The notes: generated from the sequence alone by a model not told the origin. 64,000 nt of DNA from Candidatus Sodalis pierantonius str. SOPE (GCF_000517405.1 NZ_CP006568.1:124001-188000); one strand, 5' to 3'. Counted from the first letter of the stretch, positions 37,192 to 46,471 are shown. Numbers and translations: made by a program.

Positions 37192-37865
37192 GGGGTCGCG
37201 CTGGCGATCGCTCCCTGCTGCGGCGCGTATGGCGCTGGCTATTGAGAGGCTGTCTGGCCCTGGTGGCGCTATGGCTGCTGGCGATAGTGTTGTTCGCCTT
37301 TGTGCCGGTGCCTTTCACCGCCGTCATGGCGGAGCGGCAAATAGACCACTGGCTAAGAGGGGATTTCCGCTATGCCGCCCACTCGCGCTGGGTGCCGATG
37401 CGGGCTATTGCCCCGCCGATGGCGTTGGCGGTGATGGCGGCCGAGGACCAAAAGTTTTCCCGCCATTGGGGGTTCGATATCACCGCTATCCGCGATGCGC
37501 TCAACCACAATGCGCGCAGCCGGCATATTCGCGGCGCGTCCACTCTATCGCAGCAGACGGCGAAGAATCTGCTGCTGTGGGAGGGGCGCAGCTGGCTGCG
37601 TAAAGGACTGGAAACCGGCCTGACGCTCGGGATAGAGGGGGTGTGGACCAAGCGGCGCATTTTGACCGTGTATTTGAATATTGCGGAATTTGGCGAGGGC
37701 ATATTTGGCGTGGAGGCGGCGTTGCTGGAGGCGGTATTACCCAACCCGCTGAGCTTAAGCGCCGACGCTCCCAGCGTCTATGTTCGCCAACGGCAGCGTT
37801 GGATCCTGCGCCAGATGCGGCAAATGGGCGGTGATGCTTATCTGGCGCAGACGGGCCTGCGTTAA
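37188..37865 (+). CDS. mtgA: Monofunctional peptidoglycan transglycosylase, internally deleted
   Basis: A GT51 glycan-chain polymerase with one N-terminal membrane helix (about 18-40). It has 225 residues, against 242 in E. coli. The catalytic Glu86 (AAEDQKF), GASTLSQQTAKN, RKGLETGLTLGIE and KRRILTVYLNIAEFG are present. After GVFGVEAA-equivalent residue 178 the protein jumps to LLEAVLPNPL. The conserved 18 residues that other MtgA have there (AxRYFxKPAxxLTRSEAA) are absent. The ends of the gap are GAGGCGGC-like repeats, suggesting slippage or recombination. The frame is kept but activity is doubtful, because the lost segment is well conserved in GT51. Annotate as altered, not as certain pseudogene. 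Confidence 0.88.
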   Translation: MRGRAGDRSLLRRVWRWLLRGCLALVALWLLAIVLFAFVPVPFTAVMAERQIDHWLRGDFRYAAHSRWVPMRAIAPPMALAVMAAEDQKFSRHWGFDITAIRDALNHNARSRHIRGASTLSQQTAKNLLLWEGRSWLRKGLETGLTLGIEGVWTKRRILTVYLNIAEFGEGIFGVEAALLEAVLPNPLSLSADAPSVYVRQRQRWILRQMRQMGGDAYLAQTGLR

Positions 37866-37898
37866 GCCGCGGTTAACAGCGGTCGGCCTAAACCGCGA

Positions 37899-38474
37899 TT
37901 ACTGCAAGTAGGTGAAGGCGGTCGTGACATGTTTCACGCCGTTCACTTTACTGGCGACTTCGGCCACGGCCTTGCCTTCGGCGTTGGTCACCAGCCCCAG
38001 CAGGAAGACTTCGCCGTTCTCCGTGGTCACTTTGACGTTGGAGGACTTGACCGCGTCGCTGGCCAGCAGCTGCGAACGGATCTTGGTGGTGATCCAGGTA
38101 TCCATTGACGCGCGTCCGAGCGACACCGGCTGCCCCTGACGGATTTCGTTATAGACCTCGGTGGCGCCGTCGACGCCCATCGCAATCTGCTTGGCGCGTT
38201 CGGCAAGTTCGGGGGTCGGCGCCTGGCCGGTTAGCAGGACTTTGCCCTGATAGGCCGTATTGACAATGCGCGCCTCTTTCTTCAGTTGCTGATCTTTGGC
38301 CAGCGCATTGGCGACCCGGGCTTCAAGCGTGCCGTCATCGACTTGGGTGCCGACGGTGCGGGGATCGGTGGCGGTTTTGGTGGCGACCGCGGCGGTACCA
38401 ACCACCACCGCGCCGACGCATCCTTGCAGCATCAAGGCGGTACACAGCAGTATTAATGGCGTATGAACTTTCAT
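37899..38474 (-). CDS. dolP: Outer-membrane BON-domain lipoprotein DolP (YraP)
   Basis: A 191-residue lipoprotein that binds anionic phospholipid, concentrates at division sites and supports the outer-membrane barrier. The lipobox LMLQGC gives a lipidated Cys at about 19. Two BON domains follow (about 45-115 and 122-191) with the GQAPTPELAERAKQIA and ENGEVFLLGLVTNAEG landmarks. It lies 9 bp after diaA, the standard order. Intact. Confidence 0.95.
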   Translation of the reverse strand: MKVHTPLILLCTALMLQGCVGAVVVGTAAVATKTATDPRTVGTQVDDGTLEARVANALAKDQQLKKEARIVNTAYQGKVLLTGQAPTPELAERAKQIAMGVDGATEVYNEIRQGQPVSLGRASMDTWITTKIRSQLLASDAVKSSNVKVTTENGEVFLLGLVTNAEGKAVAEVASKVNGVKHVTTAFTYLQ

Positions 38475-38483
38475 CTGGGCTCC

Positions 38484-39083
38484 TTAATCGTCCAGGTGGG
38501 GAAACAGCTTATTATCTATCAAATCACATAGACAGTTCACGGTGAGCATATGCATCTCTTGAATCCGCGCGCTGCGATGGGACGGGATGCGGATTTCAAC
38601 GTCCTGTTGACCGAGCAGGCCGGCCAATTCGCCGCCGTCGTAGCCCGTCAGGGCGATAATTTTCATGTCCCGGGTGACGGCCGCCTCGACGGCTTTCACG
38701 ATATCACGGCTGTTGCCGCGGGTGGAAATCGCCAGCAGGATATCGCCGACCTGCCCGAGCGCGCGCACCTGCTTGGCGTAGATCTCGTCATGCTGGCGAT
38801 CGTTGGCGATGGCGGTTAACACCACGGTATCGGCATTCAACGTCATTGCCGGCAGACTGGGGCGCTCGGCTTCAAAACGATTCAGCATACAGGCGGCGAA
38901 GTGCTGCGCGTTGGCGGCGGAGGTGCCGTTGCCGCAGCATAAGATTTTTTTATCGCCGAGCAGCGCCTGCGCCAGTACATTGGCGGCATGGGCGATGGCG
39001 TCGGGCAGCGCTTCCGCCGCCGCTATCTGGGTTTGGATACTTTCGGTAAAACAGCCTTTTATTCTTTCCAGCACGTTTAACAA
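38484..39083 (-). CDS. diaA: DnaA initiator-associating protein DiaA
   Basis: A SIS-domain tetramer that stimulates DnaA assembly at oriC and times replication initiation. It has 199 residues (E. coli 196). Landmarks are CCGNGTSAANAQHFA and ISTRGNSRDIVKAVEAA. The C-terminus ends LCDLIDNKLFPHLDD. It lies between yraN and dolP. Intact. Confidence 0.95.
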   Translation of the reverse strand: MLNVLERIKGCFTESIQTQIAAAEALPDAIAHAANVLAQALLGDKKILCCGNGTSAANAQHFAACMLNRFEAERPSLPAMTLNADTVVLTAIANDRQHDEIYAKQVRALGQVGDILLAISTRGNSRDIVKAVEAAVTRDMKIIALTGYDGGELAGLLGQQDVEIRIPSHRSARIQEMHMLTVNCLCDLIDNKLFPHLDD

Positions 39084-39114
39084 CCTGATAAGTCAAAAAA
39101 TGAATGGGGCGTCA

Positions 39115-39309
39115 TTACGGTGCGCCAAAGGCGTCTTTTAGCCATTCTACCCGGCTTCCGGTAATGGCGATAATGTCGAAGCGACAGGCGGAAGTGTCAA
39201 AACTGGCGTCACGCTTTCGGCGGCGACGCGCGAACCGCTTCGCCTGCGCCCCGCGTGAGCGGCCGCTTACCGTGCCGCTATGAGTTGGCCCCGCTCGTAT
39301 TTCAGCCAT
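39115..39309 (-). pseudogene. yraN: YraN (UPF0102 nuclease-like), large internal deletion
   Basis: Normal YraN has about 130 residues; here the frame from the ATG at 39309 gives 64. The C-terminal SFDTSACRFDIIAITG and VEWLKDAF match YraN closely, and the N-terminal HSGTVSGRSRGAQAKRFA recalls its start. The central part with the conserved ERGGEIDLI and FVEVRYR nuclease motifs is missing. The deletion keeps the frame but removes the presumed active site. It overlaps the end of lpoA by 43 bp. Confidence 0.85.
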
Positions 39310-40768
39310 GACAACGTCCTGTTGATCACGCAATCCGGCGTTGCCGATAGCGTGCCGGTTTCGCCCGCGACCTGAAAGCCCGGAAGCTGGTGCATTTCGC
39401 TGAAGTGATTGGCCAGCGTCCAGGCGTCCATGCCCATGGCGTACAGCCGCACCAGCGAATAATCACCGCGGAACTGGGCGCTTATCTGCGACAGCAGCGC
39501 CGGGTTGTCGCCGGTCAGCAGCGGGATATCGCTGAATTCCAGCCTCTCCATTTCCAGGCGGTAATCGGGACCGGCATCGGCCTGATAGCTGCGCGAACTG
39601 GCATACAGCGCGCCGCGCGGCAACAGCAACAGCGGCGGCTGTCGGCCCTGCTGGTGAATATGGTTGGCCGCGTCGCGCGCTTCATCTTCCGGAAACAGGG
39701 CAAAATAGCAAATATTGGGCCGCGATTGCAGATGTTCCGGCTGATTGAGCGCCAGGACATTCAGCGTGCCGGCGGCCGCGGCGCCGGCGTTATCGTTGTA
39801 CAACTGCTCCACGTCGTTTTTCAAGAGCGGACCGATTATCATACTGGCGCCGTCCCGCTGCGCCTGGGCCAGGAGCGCCGGCAGCGGCTGGCTGGAGGTA
39901 TCATAGACCTTCACCTGCACGCTGCTGGCGGTAGAAGCGGCGGCGGGGGCCGGCGCTTCGGCGTCTCGCCCGCCGGCGCGCCGTCGTTAAGGTTGGCGCC
40001 ATCGGCGGTCTGCCCGGCAGCGTTAGGATCCTGAACCGGGGCGCTTGGTTGTGCGGTCAGACCGTTTTTCGCCGCCGTAAACCCCTGCTGAATCGCGTTG
40101 GAAAATACCTGCGCCTGACCGTTCAGCGGTAGCAGCAAAGCAATGCCCCCCACCGATGACGATGAATAGTTTTGCACCTGGCCCAGGGGGGTGGGCAGGG
40201 TTTTCGCCGCCGGGTTTTGCTGATAGCGGGTCTGCCAGTCTTTTATTGCCGCTTGCAGCAGAGTAGGATCCTGACGGTTGTCCTGATAGACCCGCAACAG
40301 ATCCAGCCAGCCCTGCAGCACGTTCTCATTGGCGTTGATGACCAGATTGCCCTGCTGGGACGGGAGCGACACCAGCGTTTGCCAGGTTTTATCGATATTT
40401 TGCTGACGGGCGGCCGGGTCGGTCAGCAGCGGAGCCTGAGCAATATAGGCCCGTACCAAATCCAGCGAAGGTTGGCTCTGACCGGCATCGATCATCGCCT
40501 GGGTGTAGCGCAGGCGCTGTTGCGCCAGCGGCAGGCGCCCTTCTTTAATCAACGCGCGAATGGCGAGTAATTGGTAGTCGGTCTTGGTATCATTGCGGCT
40601 TTGCTGCATCTGCTGCAAATAATAGTCGGCATTGGCGTTGGCCGGAATGGACGCGCGGCCGGTCTGGCTTTCCGGACCCTGGGTGGTACACGCGGCCAGT
40701 ATCAACGAGGCCAGCAAGACAGGAATCAGACGTCCTGTTTTAAAACCCAATACATAGGAGGAAAGCAT
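39267..40768 (-). pseudogene. lpoA: Outer-membrane activator of PBP1A (LpoA), degraded
   Basis: LpoA is the lipoprotein that activates PBP1A from the outer membrane, about 680 residues in E. coli. Start ATG 40768 leads a signal peptide and lipobox LILAAC. Three lesions are visible. About 60 residues of the TPR domain are missing near 40520 (LIKEGRLPLAQQRL joins directly to IDAGQSQPSLDLVRA). A frameshift lies near 39945-39980, after GETP. About 115 residues of the C-terminal domain are missing near 39610 (LLLLPRG joins ALYASSRS). The remaining parts (LLLPLNGQAQVF, YDTSSQPL, NVLALNQPE, YAMGMDAWTLANHF) are well conserved. Not functional. Confidence 0.92.
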
Positions 40769-40830
40769 ACTGTATCCAGTGATGTTTTTTTCAAGATGCT
40801 CAATATTAAATCGGCAATCCGGATGAAACA

Positions 40831-41697
40831 ATGAATCAACACCAACAAGCGGATATTTCCGCAGCAACGCTGTATGTGGTACCGACTCCCATTGGTAATC
40901 TGGAGGACATCACCCGGCGGGCGCTGTCTGTCCTACAGGGCGTTGATCTTATTGCCGCTGAGGATACCCGTCATACCGGTCTATTGTTACAACATTTTGC
41001 CATAAATGCGCGGCTGTTCGCGTTGCATGACCATAATGAACAGCAAAAGGCGGACGTTTTATTGGCGAAACTGCAAGACGGACAAAGTATAGCGCTGGTC
41101 TCTGACGCCGGCACGCCGCTTATCAACGACCCGGGATATCATCTGGTGCGCCGCTGCCGCGAGGCCGGAATTCGCGTCGTGCCGCTGCCGGGCGCCTGCG
41201 CGGCCATTACCGCCCTGTCCGCCGCCGGGCTGCCTTCCGATCGTTTCTGTTATGAAGGCTTTCTGCCGGCGAAGCGCAAAGCGCGCCTCGATTCCCTACA
41301 GGGGCTGGCACAGGAGCCGCGCACGCTGATTTTCTACGAGTCCACCCACCGGTTGCTGGAGAGCCTGGAGGATATGGCCACCGCCTGGGGGCCGCTGCGC
41401 TACGTGGTGCTGGCGCGGGAGCTGACCAAAACCTGGGAATCCCTTCACGGCGGGCCCGTCGGGGAGCTATTGGCCTGGGTGCGGGAGGACGACATGCGCC
41501 GCCGCGGCGAAATGGTGCTCATCGTCGAAGGCTATCGCGCGCCGGACGATGCGCTGCCGCCGGAGGCGCTGCGCATGTTAGCGCTGTTGCTGGCCGAATT
41601 GCCGCTGAAAAAAGCCGCGGCGCTGGCGGCGGAGATCCACGGCGTGAAAAAGAATGCGCTGTACCGCTACGCCCTCGATTGGCAGCAAAAAGCGTAA
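40831..41697 (+). CDS. rsmI: 16S rRNA 2'-O-ribose C1402 methyltransferase RsmI
   Basis: It methylates the ribose of C1402 in the 16S decoding centre with SAM. It has 288 residues (E. coli 286), tetrapyrrole-methylase fold: YVVPTPIGNLEDIT near the start, AAEDTRHTG, LVSDAGTPLINDPG, LPGACAAITALSAAGLPSD and FYESTHRL. It is divergent from lpoA, 62 bp away. The C-terminal KKNALYRYAL tail is complete. Intact. Confidence 0.96.
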   Translation: MNQHQQADISAATLYVVPTPIGNLEDITRRALSVLQGVDLIAAEDTRHTGLLLQHFAINARLFALHDHNEQQKADVLLAKLQDGQSIALVSDAGTPLINDPGYHLVRRCREAGIRVVPLPGACAAITALSAAGLPSDRFCYEGFLPAKRKARLDSLQGLAQEPRTLIFYESTHRLLESLEDMATAWGPLRYVVLARELTKTWESLHGGPVGELLAWVREDDMRRRGEMVLIVEGYRAPDDALPPEALRMLALLLAELPLKKAAALAAEIHGVKKNALYRYALDWQQKA

Positions 41698-41736
41698 CGC
41701 GGCGCTGCGGCGTCATTCCTGGAACGCATATCGCGG

Positions 41737-41765
41737 ATGACAAGCGTCGGGAAAGTGCCTATACT
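41737..41765 (+). promoter_or_regulatory. rnpB sigma-70 promoter
   Basis: The -35 is ATGACA (41737-41742), the spacer is 17 bp, and the -10 is TATACT (41760-41765), 8 bp before the predicted RNase P RNA start. A GC-rich discriminator (GCGCCCC) follows, typical of growth-rate-controlled stable RNA promoters. Confidence 0.8.
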
Positions 41766-41772
41766 GCGCCCC

Positions 41773-42150
<378 letters not shown>

Positions 42151-42159
42151 TTGCGTTAA

Positions 42160-42193
42160 CCCCGCGCCTCACCCTGGTGCGGGGGTTTTTTTT
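42160..42193 (+). terminator. rnpB terminator
   Basis: The stem CCCCGC-GCC / GGT-GCGGGG (42160-42185) is followed by eight Ts, starting about 10 bp after the mature RNase P RNA 3' end. Confidence 0.92.
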
Positions 42194-42212
42194 GCCGTTG
42201 GCGTCCGCGTGC

Positions 42213-42941
42213 TTACGGCGCCGGTCGGTCGTCGCCGGCCAAATCAATCAACAGCGCCTGCAACAGTGCCTGCAACGGCGCAGTGGCTCGCAATGTCAGG
42301 GGCTGCTCATCATGCACAAACGCGCCGTCGCCGCAGGAAAGCTGCCCGCGCGCGCTCTGCATACCGCCAATCTCCACCTGGCCATACACCGATTGCACAT
42401 AAGCGCGTCGGCCGTTTAGCGGTACCGTCAGGCTCTCGCCCGCCGCCAGCGTCACCCGATGCACCCACGCCTGCTGGCGCAGCCTCAGGCTCCCCTGTTC
42501 CCCCTGTGGCGAGGCCAGCAGGACGTGGGGGGCTACGGGCAGCGTAAGCGATTGCACGGCGGGATTTTCCCGCGTGGGGCAGGCATCGAGCCACAGTTGC
42601 ATGCGGGTCAGCGGTTGCGCGCCGATATTATGCTCGCTATAGCTAACGCCGGGCTGGGCGGCCAGCATCAACGCGTCGCCGGCGGCCACGCGGACGGCAT
42701 GACCGTTGCTATCGCGGTATTCGGCTTCGCCCCGCAAGACGATATTCAACACATCGACGGGGGGATAGGTCCGCGGCTGGAAGGCGGCGCCGACCGCCAG
42801 CACTTCCTGGTTCAGCGCCCGCAGAGAAGCGTAGTGTAAGAAAGCCGGATCGAAATAGTGGCCGAAAGAAAAGGTATAGCGTGCCTGCAACCATCCGAAG
42901 TCCGCCTGGCCGTATTGCTGGGCTGTTCTGCAAGTAATCAT
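42213..42941 (-). CDS. yhaK: Pirin-like bicupin YhaK
   Basis: A 242-residue pirin-family bicupin; E. coli YhaK (233) is a redox-sensitive protein of uncertain enzyme activity and is activated by YhaJ. Start MITCRTAQQYGQADFGWL at 42941 is chosen by homology over an ATG six codons upstream. SFGHYFDP and EVLAVGAAFQPRTYP mark the first cupin and GDGAFVHDEQ the second. It is divergent from yhaJ, 109 bp away. Intact. Confidence 0.94.
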   Translation of the reverse strand: MITCRTAQQYGQADFGWLQARYTFSFGHYFDPAFLHYASLRALNQEVLAVGAAFQPRTYPPVDVLNIVLRGEAEYRDSNGHAVRVAAGDALMLAAQPGVSYSEHNIGAQPLTRMQLWLDACPTRENPAVQSLTLPVAPHVLLASPQGEQGSLRLRQQAWVHRVTLAAGESLTVPLNGRRAYVQSVYGQVEIGGMQSARGQLSCGDGAFVHDEQPLTLRATAPLQALLQALLIDLAGDDRPAP

Positions 42942-43050
42942 GGCGTAATCTGTTTCCACGGGGTCTGGATAAAGTGTAAGCGGCTGGACGGCGGATTGTT
43001 AGCAAGTTAATCTGGACGCCATATTCAAAAATCCTGAATGAGAAGATCCG

Positions 43051-43941
43051 ATGGCTAAAGACCGGGCATTGACGTTGGAAGCCCTGCGGGTAATGGATGC
43101 GATCGATAGGCGCGGCAGCTTTGCCGCCGCGGCGGGTGAATTGGGACGGGTGCCTTCGGCGCTAAGCTACACTATGCAGAAATTGGAGGAGGAGCTGGAT
43201 GTGGTCTTGTTCGACCGCTCCGGCCATCGCACCAAATTCACCAATGTCGGCCGTATGTTGCTGGAGCGCGGGCGGGTGTTACTGGAAGCGGCGGATAAGC
43301 TTACCACCGACGCGGAGGCGCTGGCGCGCGGCTGGGAAACCCACCTGACGCTGGTGACCGAAGCACTGGTCCCCGCTGAGAAACTGTTTCCGCTGATAGA
43401 CAAACTGGCGCGCAAAGCCAACACCCAAGTTTCCATTATTAGTGAAGTGCTGGCCGGCGCCTGGGAGCGTCTGGAACAAGGGCGGGCCGATATCGTCATT
43501 GCGCCGGATTTGCATTTCCGCGCGTCCTTGGAAATCAACAGCCGCAAACTTTACCGCTTGCTCAATGTTTACGTCGCCAGCCCCGATCATCCGATCCACC
43601 AGGAGCCTGAACCGCTGTCCGAAGTCACCCGCGTCAAATATCGCGGGATTGCCATCGCCGATACCGCCCGCGAACGGCCGGTGTTGACGGTGCAACTGCT
43701 GGATAAACAGCAGCGCCTAACGGTGAGCACGATGGCGGATAAACATAAGGCGTTGCTCGCCGGGCTGGGGGTGGCGACGATGCCTTACCCGCTGGTGGAG
43801 GCGGATATCGCCGCCGGGCGGCTGCGGGTGGTTAGCCCGGAGTACAGCGCCGGCAGCGATATCATCATGGCCTGGCGCCGCGACAGCATGGGCGAAGCCA
43901 AATCTTGGTTCCTGCGCGAAATTCCCAAACTGTTTAGCTAA
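43051..43941 (+). CDS. yhaJ: LysR-family regulator YhaJ
   Basis: A 296-residue LysR regulator (E. coli 298). The N-terminal winged helix-turn-helix (about 8-66) reads RGSFAAAAGELGRVPSALSYT. The effector domain has DIVIAPDLHFR and YRGIAIADTARERPV. E. coli YhaJ responds to quinone or aromatic compounds and controls yhaK, yqjF and related genes. Both of those genes are nearby here (42213 and 45223), so the regulon is locally conserved. Intact. Confidence 0.95.
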   Translation: MAKDRALTLEALRVMDAIDRRGSFAAAAGELGRVPSALSYTMQKLEEELDVVLFDRSGHRTKFTNVGRMLLERGRVLLEAADKLTTDAEALARGWETHLTLVTEALVPAEKLFPLIDKLARKANTQVSIISEVLAGAWERLEQGRADIVIAPDLHFRASLEINSRKLYRLLNVYVASPDHPIHQEPEPLSEVTRVKYRGIAIADTARERPVLTVQLLDKQQRLTVSTMADKHKALLAGLGVATMPYPLVEADIAAGRLRVVSPEYSAGSDIIMAWRRDSMGEAKSWFLREIPKLFS

Positions 43942-44025
43942 CGCCCGCCGTCGCCGTCCGGCAAGCGACCGGTTTCACAAATCGTTTAGTCAAAGCGCCT
44001 ACCGCCGCTGTCCGGCGGTCGACGC

Positions 44026-45083
44026 TCACGCCTCGCGGGCGCCGAAACGCTGCGCGCGACCATGGGGTTCGCCGAGATCGAACTGCGGCCCGATAGAAAT
44101 AATACCGTGCGGATTGAGGGTCGGATCGGATGACTGCGGAAATAATGGTGGCGAATATGGGCGAAATCTACCGTTTCGGCAATGCCCGGCAGCTGATAAA
44201 TATCGCGCAAAAACCCCGACAAGTTCAAATAGTCGCTCAGGCGCTGACGATCGCATTTGAAGTGGGTGTGGTACACCGCATCAAAGCGGATAAGCGTGGT
44301 CCACAGCCGTAAATCCGCTTCGGTCAGGCGGGGGCCGGTCAAATAGCGATGTCGGCCGAGGATCTCCTCTAGTCGCGCCAGAGCAGCGAAAACCTCCTTC
44401 GCCGCCTCATCGTAGGCTTCCTGACGGGTAGCGAAGCCGGCTTTGTAGACGCCATTATTGACCTGCGGGTATACCCAGCCGTTGATCTCATCAATGGCGG
44501 CGCGCAGGTCAGGGGGGTAATAGTCGCCGGCCAGCGCGCCGGCGCCGTCGAACGCGCTATTGAACATCCGCAGGATATCCGCCGATTCATTGCTGACAAT
44601 GGTCTGCTGCTGCTTATCCCACAGCACCGGTACCGTAACGCGGCCGCTGTAGCCGGGATCCGCCTGTAAATAGAGTTGATAAAGAAACGCTTTGTCGAAC
44701 AGGGGATCGCCGGTAGCGCCGGGAAAATCCTGGCTGAAGGTCCAGCTGTTCTCGAGCATTAGCGGGTGGACCACCGAGACGGGGATTAACTGGGTTAACC
44801 CTTTCAACTGACGCATCAGCAGGGTGCGGTGCGCCCAAGGGCACGCCAATGACACATAAAGATGGTAGCGGCCGGCTTCGGCGTGAAAGCCGTCGCGCCC
44901 TTCGGGACCGGCGCTACCGTCGGGCGTTATCCAGTTGCGGAACACCGACGCCAAGCGCTGAAATCGTCCGCCGCTGGCGGCGGTATCGTACCATTTGTCC
45001 TGCCACTGCCACTGCCACTGCCACTGCCACTGCCACTGCCACTGCCACTGCCACTGCCACTGCCCCTCGACGAGTAACCCCAT
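44026..45083 (-). pseudogene. yqjG: Glutathionyl-hydroquinone reductase YqjG, 3' frameshift and (QW)n expansion
   Basis: A Xi-class GST that reduces glutathionyl-hydroquinones. Start MGLLVEGQW at 45083. Residues 9-29 are a Gln-Trp repeat coded by ten perfect GTGGCA hexamers, absent from E. coli YqjG (GVWHDTWYDT). The catalytic Cys is in SLACPWAHRT, followed by FNSAFDG, ETVDFAHIRHHYFRSH. Near 44125 the sequence CCGATCCGAC looks like a 5-bp duplication that throws the last 25 codons out of frame. The correct end (NPHGIISIGPQFDLGEPHGR) continues in the next frame to 44026, while the shifted frame runs to 43986. The core fold may survive, but the C-terminus is lost. Confidence 0.87.
45001..45060. 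repeat. Ten perfect TGCCAC hexanucleotide repeats in yqjG
   Basis: TGCCAC is repeated ten times without a mismatch, flanked by partial units (TGCC at 45061). On the coding (minus) strand it is GTGGCA, read as alternating Gln and Trp. Because the unit is 6 bp, copy-number change alters the protein length without shifting the frame. Confidence 0.97.
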
Positions 45084-45222
45084 GTCCACACTCCTCTCAA
45101 CATCATGCCGTTCGGTTTTCGACGCCCCGTGCCCACCGTCAGCGGAAAGAGCGGGATGTCGGTTTTTTTACCCGCTTACGCCCCTGACCCGCTTGGGCCG
45201 GCGGGTTAGGGGGTGGCCGCGG

Positions 45223-45618
45223 TTACCCTTTTTTAGCCAGCAGACGATCAATGCTGAAGGCGCCAGGGCTGCTCACCGCCAGCAGCAGATAACCGCCGGC
45301 GATGGTCAGATTTTTCATGAAATTGATCTGGTTACCCGCCTGGGTAAAATCCGCATGGAAAATAAACGCCGTCAACAGCGTAAATACCACGGTGATAAGC
45401 GCCACGCTGCGGGTCAATAAGCCGAACAGAACCGCCAGACCGCCGCCGACTTCAAGCAAAATGGTCAACGGCAATAAAAAGCCCGGCACGCCCATCGCCG
45501 CCATGTACTGCTGGGTACCGGCATAACCGGCGCCCAGTTTGCCGTAGCCGGCCACAATAAACAGTATAGGCATCAATACACGTGCCACCAGCAAGGCGCT
45601 ATCATCTAATTTTTTCAT
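45223..45618 (-). CDS. yqjF: DoxX-family inner-membrane protein YqjF
   Basis: A 131-residue, four-helix membrane protein (E. coli YqjF 130), DoxX/quinol-oxidase-associated family, implicated in quinone/aromatic stress. Landmarks are ARVLMPILFIVAGYGKL near the N-terminus, GTQQYMAAMGVPGFLLPL, LLEVGGGLAVLFGLLTR and MKNLTIAGGYLLLA. It is normally cotranscribed with yqjG; here they are 139 bp apart on the same strand. Intact. Confidence 0.94.
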   Translation of the reverse strand: MKKLDDSALLVARVLMPILFIVAGYGKLGAGYAGTQQYMAAMGVPGFLLPLTILLEVGGGLAVLFGLLTRSVALITVVFTLLTAFIFHADFTQAGNQINFMKNLTIAGGYLLLAVSSPGAFSIDRLLAKKG

Positions 45619-45812
45619 GATTCTCTCTTGGTTTGTGTCTGCTGGCGCAATGCACGGCTAAGGCTTCTATAAGATGCGCCCCGCGGATGAGTACGGCGGG
45701 AGGACACCGGATGCAGGCAGTGTAATGCGCAGCTGTGGCCGGTGATAGCGAGTAAAATTGTCAGGGTTGATCAGAAAAATTGAATAATAGGGGGCGATGA
45801 AAATGCTTCTAG

Positions 45813-45826
45813 ACGACCGGTCCAAT
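45813..45826. promoter_or_regulatory. Palindromic operator upstream of the TetR gene
   Basis: ACGACCGGTCCAAT contains the palindrome GACCGGTC (45815-45822), 22 bp before the TetR start. The same 14-bp pattern (ACGACCGGTCnAAT) recurs at 46510-46523 before the DJ-1 gene. This is the expected arrangement for an autorepressing TetR/NemR-type regulator. Confidence 0.7.
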
Positions 45827-45844
45827 CGATGCTACCTTCAAAGC

Positions 45845-46450
45845 ATGAACATGGCGACAAACACCGAAACCAACCCCGTTCGGGACAGCATTCTGGCGCA
45901 CGGTCAGCGGATCATGGCCGGCAAGGGTTTTTCCGCTGTTGGGCTTAATGAAATTCTGGCTGCTGCCCGCGTGCCGAAGGGGTCGTTTTACCATTACTTC
46001 GGTTCAAAAGAGGCGTTTGGCGAGGCGCTGCTGGAGCGTTATTTCGCGGACTATCTCGCTTATCTTGACGCCACGCTGAGCGCACCCGACCAGAACATGG
46101 CGCAGCGTCTGATGGCGTATTGGCAGAACTGGCAGGACACGCAGTCTTTTCACGATTGCCAGGGCAAGTGTCTGGCAGTCAAGTTGGGCGCGGAGGTAGC
46201 CGATCTGTCCGAGGCGATGCGGCTGGCGCTAGCGCGCGGGACCTCTGGCATCACCCGTCGACTGGCGCGCGCCATTGAAGACGGCGTGGCGGAAGGGTCG
46301 CTAACCATCGAGGGTTCACCTACGGAAGTTGCGCAAAGCCTCTACCAATTGTGGCTAGGTGCCAGCGTCATGGTCAAGATAGCCCGTGATACCCAGCCCT
46401 TTGTCACGGCCATGGCAACCACGCGTCATATTTTGCATCTGACCCTCTGA
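45845..46450 (+). CDS. TetR-family repressor, NemR/AcuR-like
   Basis: 201 residues. The N-terminal TetR helix-turn-helix (about 10-56) has FSAVGLNEILAAARVPKGSFYHYFGSKE-type sequence in pieces: VGLNEILAA, VPKGSFYHYF, SKEAFGEALL. The C-terminal part carries CLAVKLGAEVADLSEAMR, close to NemR, whose cysteines sense electrophiles and reactive chlorine. Cys residues here are in HDCQGKC (two). Start MNMATNTE at 45845 is chosen because an operator lies just upstream; an in-frame start at 45797 would put the operator inside the gene. The likely target is the DJ-1 gene that follows. Confidence 0.9.
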   Translation: MNMATNTETNPVRDSILAHGQRIMAGKGFSAVGLNEILAAARVPKGSFYHYFGSKEAFGEALLERYFADYLAYLDATLSAPDQNMAQRLMAYWQNWQDTQSFHDCQGKCLAVKLGAEVADLSEAMRLALARGTSGITRRLARAIEDGVAEGSLTIEGSPTEVAQSLYQLWLGASVMVKIARDTQPFVTAMATTRHILHLTL

Positions 46451-46471
46451 CCGGAGGGAAACAGATAAACG

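Noticed and set aside
45001..45060. Possible CRISPR-like array
   Set aside because: The unit is 6 bp without spacers; it is a coding microsatellite within yqjG.
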